In this document: one piece after another, positions 43,960-50,378 of the stretch
Layout: the number at the start of each line of letters is the position of its first letter
Position numbering within the stretch: the first letter of the stretch is position 1
Source of the DNA: Kiloniellaceae bacterium
GTDB lineage: Bacteria > Pseudomonadota > Alphaproteobacteria > Kiloniellales > J153
Direction of reading: 5' to 3'
DNA: 50,378 nt
Assembly (NCBI GenBank): GCA_021776055.1
Contig: JAJFGP010000036.1
Span: forward strand, 1-50,378
Program-made: the position numbers and the translations under genes
The notes under the pieces: generated by a model
Seen by the model: the letters and a program-made list of their open reading frames with translations, nothing else
Database searches by the model: none
Told to the model about the DNA's origin: nothing

Positions 43960-44058
43960 GGCCACGAACCTGACCGCGCGCCCCGTTTGGGTCAAGGGTC
44001 GACCGGGTCACGCGGCCGCCGTTGCCAGGCGGCGGCGCGGCCCCTATACCTGCGCCCC

Positions 44059-44778
44059 ATGGGCACCCGGCCGGTTATTGGTCTAACCCTGGATGCGGAA
44101 GCCGCGGGCGGTTATGCCAAATACCCGTGGTATGCCATCCGGGAGAACTATTGCACCGCCGTGCTTCGCGCCGGCGGTCTTCCTGTTCTGTTGCCTCACG
44201 AACCCGGCGAAGCCTCGGCCTATGTGGATACGCTGGCGGGGCTGGTGATCACCGGCGGCGGCTTCGACATCGACCCGGCGCATTTCGGCGCCAGCACCCG
44301 TCATGCGACGGTAAAAACCAAGGATCGGCGCACCGCCTTCGAACTTGCGGCAACGGAGGCCGCATTGTCTCGGCACCTGCCGGTCCTGGGCATCTGCGGC
44401 GGCGCGCAGCTTCTCAACGTCGTCTTCGGCGGCACCCTGATCCAGCACATCCCGGACGAAGTACCCAATGCCCTGGCGCACGAACAACCAAACCCGCGAG
44501 ACCAACCCGGACATGACGTAGCGCTAGCACCGGAATCTCTGTTGCACCGTATCTGCGGTGCGCCGGCCCTGGCCGTAAACAGTGCGCACCATCAAGCCGC
44601 CAAGGAGGTTGGCGCCGGAGTCTCGGTCGTCGCCCATGCACCGGACGGTGTCATCGAGGCCATCGAGGTGCCGGCGCAGCGGTTCTGCATCGGCGTCCAG
44701 TGGCATCCGGAATTTGCGATTAGCCCCAGCGACGAGGCTATTTTTTCAGCCCTGATGGCCGCCGCCGGTGCACCGTGA
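44059..44778 (+). CDS. Gamma-glutamyl-GABA hydrolase-like C26 amidotransferase
   Basis: Class I glutamine-amidotransferase-fold hydrolase of 239 residues, similar in type to PuuD. The catalytic cysteine is in GICGGAQLLNVVFGG and the histidine/glutamate pair in GVQWHPEF. These enzymes cleave gamma-glutamyl amides; the exact substrate is not known here. ATG at 44059 is the family start. Its stop overlaps the GTG start of the next gene by 4 bases. Confidence 0.88.
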   Translation: MGTRPVIGLTLDAEAAGGYAKYPWYAIRENYCTAVLRAGGLPVLLPHEPGEASAYVDTLAGLVITGGGFDIDPAHFGASTRHATVKTKDRRTAFELAATEAALSRHLPVLGICGGAQLLNVVFGGTLIQHIPDEVPNALAHEQPNPRDQPGHDVALAPESLLHRICGAPALAVNSAHHQAAKEVGAGVSVVAHAPDGVIEAIEVPAQRFCIGVQWHPEFAISPSDEAIFSALMAAAGAP

Positions 44779-45620
44779 CGACCACCTCCAAAACAAGTGC
44801 TCCCGAGCGGATTGCGAAAGTAATTGCCCGCGCCGGCCTATGCTCGCGGCGGGAGGCGGAGCGCTGGATTACCGCGGGGCGAGTCAGCATCGATGGTATC
44901 CGTCTCGATAGCCCAGCGACCACGGTACCACCCGGAGCGACGGTCACCGTCGACGGCGCCCCCTTGCCGGCGCTCGAACCGGCCCGCCTGTGGCGTTATC
45001 ACAAGCCCAAGGGCGTAATTACCACGGCACACGATCCGCAGGGCCGGCCAACAGTCTTCGACAAATTGCCGGATTCTCTGCCGCGCGTGCTGACCATCGG
45101 CCGCCTCGACTTCAATTCCGAGGGGTTGTTGTTGTTGACCAATGACGGCGCCGTAAAGCGGCGGCTGGAGTTGCCGGCCACCGGCTGGACGCGGCGTTAC
45201 CGGGCGCGGGTGCACGGCAGGCCGGACGCGGATCAGCTAAAGGCTTTGTCCCGCGGCGTGCGCATCGACGGCATGAACTACGGGCCCATGGAAGCTACGC
45301 TGGAGCGACAATCGGGCGCCAACGCGTGGCTCGAGGTGGCCCTCAAGGAAGGCAAGAACCGCGAGGTGCGGCGCGTTCTCGAGCATCTCGGCCTGACAGT
45401 CAACCGGCTGATCCGGGTGGCCTATGGTCCCTTTCAGCTTGGCCACCTGGCACCCGGCGAGGTGCGCGAAGTGACGGGCAAGGTACTGCGCGACCAGCTT
45501 GGCGGGGGCAAGCCAAATACCGGCACCGCCCGCCGTACCGCGCCCAAGAAAAGTCCGGGGCCCAAGAGAAAACCTGCCCACAAAAAGAAGAGCCATGCGC
45601 GTCGTCGCCGGCCGACATAG
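44775..45620 (+). CDS. RluB/RsuA-type rRNA pseudouridine synthase
   Basis: Isomerises a uridine in rRNA to pseudouridine; the closest type is RluB, which acts on 23S rRNA. The 281 residues have an S4 RNA-binding domain (residues ~8-60), the catalytic aspartate D112 in GRLDFNSEGLLLLTND, and the KEGKNREVRRVLEHLGL block. After about residue 245 there is a lysine/arginine-rich tail that probably binds RNA. Start is GTG at 44775. Its end overlaps rsmD by 26 bases. Confidence 0.9.
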   Translation: MTTTSKTSAPERIAKVIARAGLCSRREAERWITAGRVSIDGIRLDSPATTVPPGATVTVDGAPLPALEPARLWRYHKPKGVITTAHDPQGRPTVFDKLPDSLPRVLTIGRLDFNSEGLLLLTNDGAVKRRLELPATGWTRRYRARVHGRPDADQLKALSRGVRIDGMNYGPMEATLERQSGANAWLEVALKEGKNREVRRVLEHLGLTVNRLIRVAYGPFQLGHLAPGEVREVTGKVLRDQLGGGKPNTGTARRTAPKKSPGPKRKPAHKKKSHARRRRPT

Positions 45621-46176
45621 GGGCCGCCATATCGAGGCGCCCGAGGGTCTGACGGTGCGCCCCACCGCCGATCGAACCCGCGAAGCTATGTTCAACATTC
45701 TCGAGCGGGGCAAGCTGCCGTGGCCATTCGAGCGTACCGACTCCGGCAACCCGCTGGTTGATGCGTGGGTGCTCGATGCCTTCGCGGGCACCGGCGCGCT
45801 AGGCTTGGAAGCCGTCTCGCGCGGCGCGGCGCACGTCACATTCATGGAAAATCAAGCGGCCGCGGCCGCGGCCTGCCGCAATAATATCGAAGCACTGGGC
45901 GAAGAATCCCGATGCGAGATCGTCCGCTACGACGTCCTGCGCCCGCCGCACGCACCAAGGTCCTGCGATCTTGTGCTGATGGATCCGCCCTATGGTCAGG
46001 GCCTGGCCGCACCGGCCATGGAGGCACTGCGCGCCGCCGGCTGGATCACAGCCGGCACGTTGGTCGTTGTCGAACTGATGGCCAAGGAAGACTTCCCAGC
46101 GCCCGCCGGCTTCGCCACCGTGGATACGCGCAAGTACGGCAAGGCGCGGTTGGAGTTCCTGTGCGCCGAGCCGTGA
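45595..46176 (+). CDS. rsmD: 16S rRNA (guanine-966 N2)-methyltransferase
   Basis: Methylates G966 of 16S rRNA. The 193 residues start MRVVAGRHRGRHIEAPEG and carry the S-adenosylmethionine block VLDAFAGTGALGLEAVSRGA and the catalytic DPPY in VLMDPPYGQG. ATG at 45595 lies within the end of the pseudouridine synthase gene, so translation is coupled. It converges on hpf with no gap between the stop codons. Confidence 0.95.
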   Translation: MRVVAGRHRGRHIEAPEGLTVRPTADRTREAMFNILERGKLPWPFERTDSGNPLVDAWVLDAFAGTGALGLEAVSRGAAHVTFMENQAAAAAACRNNIEALGEESRCEIVRYDVLRPPHAPRSCDLVLMDPPYGQGLAAPAMEALRAAGWITAGTLVVVELMAKEDFPAPAGFATVDTRKYGKARLEFLCAEP

Positions 46177-46572
46177 TTATTCGCTAACGTTGCCCTGATC
46201 AGGTGCGGTCTCAGGGCCGGCTTGCGGCGCCGCGCGGGTCTTCACGTCGCCGCGGATTTTGCGCGCATGGTCTTCGAGCTGGCGTACCGCGGCGTTGAAG
46301 GCGTCGCGGATAGCCACATAGGCATCCTCGTGCGCATGGTCCTTTGGTCCCGCGTGATTGACCACCAACTCTTTGCCGGGCACGGAAATATTGATCCCTA
46401 TCGTGAATAGCTTGCCCTTGCGGTGGTTGCGATGCGGCGCCTCGACGACCACACGACAGCCGATAATGCGGTCGAAATGGCGTTCGAGCTTCGCCGCCTT
46501 CTCGCGAATATTGGCTTCAACCGCCGCGGATGGATCCATATGACGAAAATTGATTTCCAGCGGGATTTTCAT
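46177..46572 (-). CDS. hpf: Ribosome hibernation factor (HPF/RaiA family, short form)
   Basis: Binds the 30S subunit in stationary phase and helps store inactive ribosomes. The 131 residues comprise one HPF domain (MKIPLEINFRHMDPSAAVEA to DAFNAAVRQLEDHARKI), then a ~25-residue polar tail. The long C-terminal dimerisation domain is missing, so this is a short-form protein. Many alphaproteobacteria carry a long form; whether one exists elsewhere cannot be seen. Confidence 0.88.
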   Translation of the reverse strand: MKIPLEINFRHMDPSAAVEANIREKAAKLERHFDRIIGCRVVVEAPHRNHRKGKLFTIGINISVPGKELVVNHAGPKDHAHEDAYVAIRDAFNAAVRQLEDHARKIRGDVKTRAAPQAGPETAPDQGNVSE

Positions 46573-46607
46573 TTGGCACCCCTCGTGCTGGTGAGAACAT
46601 CCGGCAT

Positions 46608-48395
46608 CTAACGCCGGCCAAACAGCCGCTCTATGTCGGCGAGCTTAAGTTCTATGTAGGTCGGCCGACCGTGATTGCACTGGCCGGAGTGCGGTGTTTC
46701 CTCCATCTGACGCAATAGGGCATTCATTTCCTCCACATTGAGGCGGCGCCCGGCGCGTACCGAACCATGACACGCCATGGTCGAGCACACCTCGCCCAGA
46801 CGCTCGCGCAAGGACAGTGTATCACCCAACTCGCTCAGTTCATCCGCCAAATCGCGCAGCAAAGCACCGGCATCGATCTCGCCCAGCAACGCCGGCGTCT
46901 CACGTACCGCCAAGGCGCCGGGCCCGAAGGGCTCGATGACCAGGCCCAGCTCGCGCAATTCCTCGGCGCGTGCCGTCAGGCGGCTTGCCGCGGCCTCCTC
47001 CAGTTCCACCACCTCAGGGATCAGCAGGATCTGGCTAGCCACGCCGCCGTCGGCCAGTTGCCGCTTCATACGCTCATAGACCAGGCGCTCGTGCGCCGCA
47101 TGCTGATCGACGATGACGATGCCGTCATCGGTCTGCGCAACCACATAGGTGGCATGGACCTGGGCGCGGGCCGCACCAAGCGGATAGTCCTCGAAGTCCG
47201 CGACCGAGTCATTGGCGGGTGTCGCAACCGCCGACGGGGCCGCCGCCAATCCCGGCAGCGGCGCATGATAGACCGCCGCCGCGTTGGCGAAGCCTCGGCC
47301 CCCAGCGGTAAAACCAGCGGACGAGCGCGGCGCCTCCGCAAAAGGCCGGGCGGCGCCAAGGGCTGCCATGGCAACACTGCTGGATGCCCGGTGCCCGGCG
47401 GCGGCCAAGGCGTGCTTGCAGGCCCCGACGATGAGGCCGCGCACTAGGCCGGGATCGCGGAACCGCACCTCCGCCTTGGCCGGGTGCACGTTCACGTCCA
47501 CCGCATCCGCCGGCAGATCGAGGAACAAAGCCAACATCGGGTGGCGGTCGTGCGCCAACACATCGCGGTAAGCGCCGCGCACGGCGCCATGCAACAGCTT
47601 GTCGCGCACCGGCCGGCCATTGACGAACAAGTACTGGTGTTGCGCCGTGCCCCGGTTAAGAGTCGGCAAACCGATATACCCGCTTAGGCGGAAACCCTCC
47701 CGCTCGGCCTCGATGGGCAAGGCGTTCTCGGCGAACTCGCGGCCCATGATGGCGCCCAAGCGGCGCAAGCGGGCATCGAACAGCTCGCCTTCGGCGGCGT
47801 TTAGGCGCAGCAGATCGCGCCCATCGGCTACGAGGGTAAATCCAACATGCGGATACGCCATGGCCAGGCGATTCAACGCGTCCTGGGCATGACCCAACTC
47901 GGTCCGCACGGTCTTCAGGAATTTAAGGCGCGCCGGCGTGGCATAGAAAAGATCGCGCACTTCGATGCGCGTGCCCGGCGCTTGGGCCGCCGGCTTGAGC
48001 GTATCCTGCCTTCCGCCCTCGACCGCTAGGCTCCACGCTTGGGCATCGGCGCCGTTAGGCCGGCTGGTGACGTTCAAGCGGGCAACGGCACCGATCGACG
48101 GCAGCGCTTCGCCGCGAAACCCCAGGGTATCGATGCGCACCAGATCGTCGTCAGGCAGCTTGGAGGTCGCATGCCGCTCGACGGCCAGGACGATTTCGTC
48201 CGCGGTCATGCCGCAACCATCGTCGGTGACTGAGATCAGTGCCCGCCCACCATCGCCCATGGTCACATCGATGTGCCGGGCCTGGGCATCCAGGGCGTTC
48301 TCCACCAGTTCCTTGACCGCCGCCGCCGGCCGCTCGACCACCTCGCCGGCGGCGATTTGGTTGACCAAGGTTTCAGGCAGGCGGCGGATGGTCAT
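46608..48395 (-). CDS. mutL: DNA mismatch repair protein MutL
   Basis: Links mismatch recognition by MutS to strand removal. The 595 residues have the GHKL ATPase domain ([35 protein letters not shown]), a proline/alanine-rich linker, and a C-terminal dimerisation domain. The endonuclease motif DQHAX2EX4E is present in [13 protein letters not shown], so this MutL probably nicks DNA itself. The CNHGRP block near the end is the CPHGRP motif with P replaced by N. It overlaps pgi by 4 bases (ATGA). Confidence 0.96.
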   Translation of the reverse strand: MTIRRLPETLVNQIAAGEVVERPAAAVKELVENALDAQARHIDVTMGDGGRALISVTDDGCGMTADEIVLAVERHATSKLPDDDLVRIDTLGFRGEALPSIGAVARLNVTSRPNGADAQAWSLAVEGGRQDTLKPAAQAPGTRIEVRDLFYATPARLKFLKTVRTELGHAQDALNRLAMAYPHVGFTLVADGRDLLRLNAAEGELFDARLRRLGAIMGREFAENALPIEAEREGFRLSGYIGLPTLNRGTAQHQYLFVNGRPVRDKLLHGAVRGAYRDVLAHDRHPMLALFLDLPADAVDVNVHPAKAEVRFRDPGLVRGLIVGACKHALAAAGHRASSSVAMAALGAARPFAEAPRSSAGFTAGGRGFANAAAVYHAPLPGLAAAPSAVATPANDSVADFEDYPLGAARAQVHATYVVAQTDDGIVIVDQHAAHERLVYERMKRQLADGGVASQILLIPEVVELEEAAASRLTARAEELRELGLVIEPFGPGALAVRETPALLGEIDAGALLRDLADELSELGDTLSLRERLGEVCSTMACHGSVRAGRRLNVEEMNALLRQMEETPHSGQCNHGRPTYIELKLADIERLFGRR

Positions 48396-49696
48396 GTAAC
48401 AGGTTTCGTCAAGTATTCCCGGGTCAACACTTTACCCTCCTCGACCGCCGGCTGGTCAAAGGCATTTACGCCCAACAGGTCGGCGGCGACGATGGTCTCG
48501 AGCATGAAATGCATGAGCAGGGCGCCCAGGGTCGCCTCGTCGAGAGTGGCGATCCGGATCAGCCGGACCGGCCGGCCATTGCGCGCCAAGGTTTCGGCGG
48601 TCGCCCGCGCCGCCGCGTCCAGCAGATCGCCGTAGGCGTGCCCGGCCAGACTGTCGCTGCCCACGGAATGGGCGGTCTCGGCATCCATCACCGGACCTTG
48701 GCCCACGCCCGCGGGCATGACGATGGTGAACATCTTGTCACGCGGACCGGCTAGGTAAAGTTGGAGCTGGCTATGGTGATCGGCGGTGCCCATGGCGCGG
48801 ATCGGCGTCGTGCCGGTGCCGTCCTTGCCCAGGCTTTCCGCCCAAAGCTGCCGGTACCACAAGCCGAAGGTGGCCAGCCGGTCGCTGTAGGTCAGGACCA
48901 CGCTTTGGCTGATTTTCCGCTCGTGCAGCAAGGCCACGGCGATGGCAGCACCTATGGCCGGTGCCGATGCTTCCACCCGGTCGGCCTTCAGCGTGGCACT
49001 CAGCACTTCATGCGCGCCACGGCGCAGGGCATCGACATCCAGACCAACAATCATCGCCGGCAATAGGCCGACCAGCGAGAGCACGGAGAACCGGCCGCCA
49101 ATCCCCGGATCATGATCGAAACACGGCAGGCCATAACGTTCGGCCAGGGCTTTCAGAGGACTCGGATTCGGCTCGGTTATAACCATCGCGTGCGCCGGCA
49201 CCTTGTCGCTCCCGACCGCTTCGGCCAGCGCCGGCAGCAAGATCAGCGCCTGAGCCATGGTCTCGGCGGTACCGCCGGACTTGGAGATCGCGATGATTCC
49301 GGTGTGCTTCAGATCGAGGGCACCGAGCAGTGCCGCCAAGGTGTGCGGATCCACATTGTCGAGGAAATGCAGGCGCGGATCGCCACCGGTTGGCCCGAAC
49401 CCCTGGTCGCACAGTGCATAGAGCGTCTGCCCACCCAGCGAAGACCCGCCGGTGCCGAGCACCACCACGTCGCGGAAGCGCCCGCGCCAATCGTCGGCCA
49501 GCGGACGCAGCGGCGCCAGATCATCCACACCCGCCGCTACGCTTAGAAACGGCAGGCTGCCGGACTCGGTAAGTTGGCAGAGGCGATCATGCGCCGGTGC
49601 CGCCGCCAGCAGCGAGCGGGTAAAGGCATCCTCGCTCAAACCGGTATCACCGATCGAAGCGGCCAGACAGGTGTCCGTCAGGTGACGATAGAGCAT
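48392..49696 (-). CDS. pgi: Glucose-6-phosphate isomerase
   Basis: Interconverts glucose-6-phosphate and fructose-6-phosphate. The 434 residues make this a short Pgi, closer to the archaeal/bacterial short class than to the ~550-residue E. coli form. Phosphate-binding blocks are [17 protein letters not shown] and [16 protein letters not shown]; the [19 protein letters not shown] block carries catalytic histidines. ATG at 49696. It precedes mutL with a 4-base overlap. Confidence 0.92.
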   Translation of the reverse strand: MLYRHLTDTCLAASIGDTGLSEDAFTRSLLAAAPAHDRLCQLTESGSLPFLSVAAGVDDLAPLRPLADDWRGRFRDVVVLGTGGSSLGGQTLYALCDQGFGPTGGDPRLHFLDNVDPHTLAALLGALDLKHTGIIAISKSGGTAETMAQALILLPALAEAVGSDKVPAHAMVITEPNPSPLKALAERYGLPCFDHDPGIGGRFSVLSLVGLLPAMIVGLDVDALRRGAHEVLSATLKADRVEASAPAIGAAIAVALLHERKISQSVVLTYSDRLATFGLWYRQLWAESLGKDGTGTTPIRAMGTADHHSQLQLYLAGPRDKMFTIVMPAGVGQGPVMDAETAHSVGSDSLAGHAYGDLLDAAARATAETLARNGRPVRLIRIATLDEATLGALLMHFMLETIVAADLLGVNAFDQPAVEEGKVLTREYLTKPVT

Positions 49697-49737
49697 TGCC
49701 CTACTAGTCTAGCAAAGTCGCGCCGAGTCGCGGTGCC

Positions 49738-50378
49738 CTAGCCTTCGAGCTCAGGCGCCGAACGAGTCGGGGTGACACCGTCGGGCCGACCGACCACCAC
49801 GACAGTTAGCGTGCTTTCGTCATACAGGCGGGCCGCGACACGGCGCGCATCCTCGACGGTTACCGCCTCGATGAAGCTGTTGCGCCGATCCAGATAGTCG
49901 ATCCCCAAATTCTCGACCTGCATGCCCACGAGCATCCCGGCGATGCGGCCTGAACTGGAGAAGCGCAAGGGAAACGAGCCGGTCAGATAGGTCTTGGCAT
50001 CGCGCAACTCGTCCTCGGTTGGCCCGTCGGCGGCGATCCGCCGCCATTCCTGGCGGATGAGATCGAGCGATTCGGCGACACGGCTGTTCTGTGTCCCGAC
50101 GCCACCGATGACCATCGCCGAACGATCGAGGGGGAACAGGTAGGAATAGACCGAGTAGGCCAGGCCCCGCTTTTCGCGCACTTCCTCGTAAAGGCGCGAG
50201 GCAAAACCGCCGCCACCGAGGATATAGTTGACCGTATAGGCGGTGTAGTAGTCGGGATCCTCGCGCGCGATGCCGTTCTGTCCGAAGACGACAACGCTTT
50301 GCGGCACATCTTTCTCGACCACCACCAAATCACCAGATGCATTCGGATCGATCCGCGGCACATCGAACGCCGCAGCCT
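49738..50378 (-). CDS. M16 family peptidase, C-terminal part (5' end outside window)
   Basis: The frame runs off the right edge, so only the last ~213 residues are seen. The segment GGGGFASRLYEEVREKRGLAYS is the conserved second-domain block of M16 zinc peptidases and processing-peptidase-like proteins. The catalytic HXXEH would be in the missing N-terminal half or in a paired subunit. It is 41 bases upstream of pgi on the same strand and may share its transcript. Confidence 0.9.
   Translation of the reverse strand, partial: AAAFDVPRIDPNASGDLVVVEKDVPQSVVVFGQNGIAREDPDYYTAYTVNYILGGGGFASRLYEEVREKRGLAYSVYSYLFPLDRSAMVIGGVGTQNSRVAESLDLIRQEWRRIAADGPTEDELRDAKTYLTGSFPLRFSSSGRIAGMLVGMQVENLGIDYLDRRNSFIEAVTVEDARRVAARLYDESTLTVVVVGRPDGVTPTRSAPELEG

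Overview
The window is a GC-rich, gene-dense stretch of an alphaproteobacterial chromosome, most like the Rhodospirillales. The evidence is the gene content: an aa3 oxidase operon ordered ctaC-ctaD-ctaB-small membrane protein-ctaG-ctaE-DUF983-SURF1, a MipZ ATPase, the plant/alpha-type glutamate-cysteine ligase, DUF3422 and DUF4170 proteins, and a perfect CtrA-type box (TTAA-N7-TTAA). I cannot name a species. I see no rRNA, tRNA, CRISPR array, prophage or transposase gene.

Layout. 1-391: the end of an AT-rich gene coding for a zinc-ribbon/winged-helix-like protein. 436-8126 (minus): the cytochrome c oxidase structural and assembly operon, with an M32 carboxypeptidase at its end. 8301-13634: DUF3422, tldD, a CtrA box with a strong hairpin and no gene between them, gshA and rsmE. 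13635-16957: a patch that separates rsmE from ubiA. It holds a DsbA-like protein without a good start codon, an unknown secreted protein, a divergent MarR regulator with a cysteine-rich tail, and a DUF1697 gene. 16969-27078: ubiA, small conserved genes, SPFH/NfeD, UbiD, a DedA-PAP2-LssY fusion, dgkA, a cupin, an FMN reductase and pmbA. 27086-29975: a lipid kinase facing a PlcP-like phosphoesterase and an Agt-like glycosyltransferase, with three PhoB-like repeats in between. 29990-30272: a palindromic repeat element. 30297-34815: envelope lipid genes (MsbA-like exporter, DUF374 acyltransferase, lpxK, LpxL-like acyltransferase). 34812-37517 (minus): xseA, an M23 peptidase and a SPOR protein. 37591-43138: purD, an unknown acidic-tailed protein, mipZ, and a convergent pair of a second ParA-type ATPase and a large membrane SPOR protein. 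43495-50378: tadA, a C26 amidotransferase, an RluB-type pseudouridine synthase, rsmD, hpf, mutL, pgi and the end of an M16 peptidase gene.

How the genes work together. The oxidase operon encodes the three core subunits together with heme and copper assembly factors. UbiA and UbiD belong to ubiquinone synthesis that feeds the same chain. TldD and PmbA are the two halves of one protease. The PlcP/Agt/lipid-kinase group, with its PhoB-like repeats, looks like a phosphate-starvation membrane-lipid remodelling locus. MipZ and the ParA-SPOR pair point to division-site or envelope positioning.

Best candidates for something new are the ParA-SPOR pair, the cysteine-tailed MarR with its secreted partner and paired operators, the CtrA-box/hairpin unit that may be a cell-cycle small RNA, and the 283-bp palindromic element. 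All names rest on motif reading by eye. No database search was possible.
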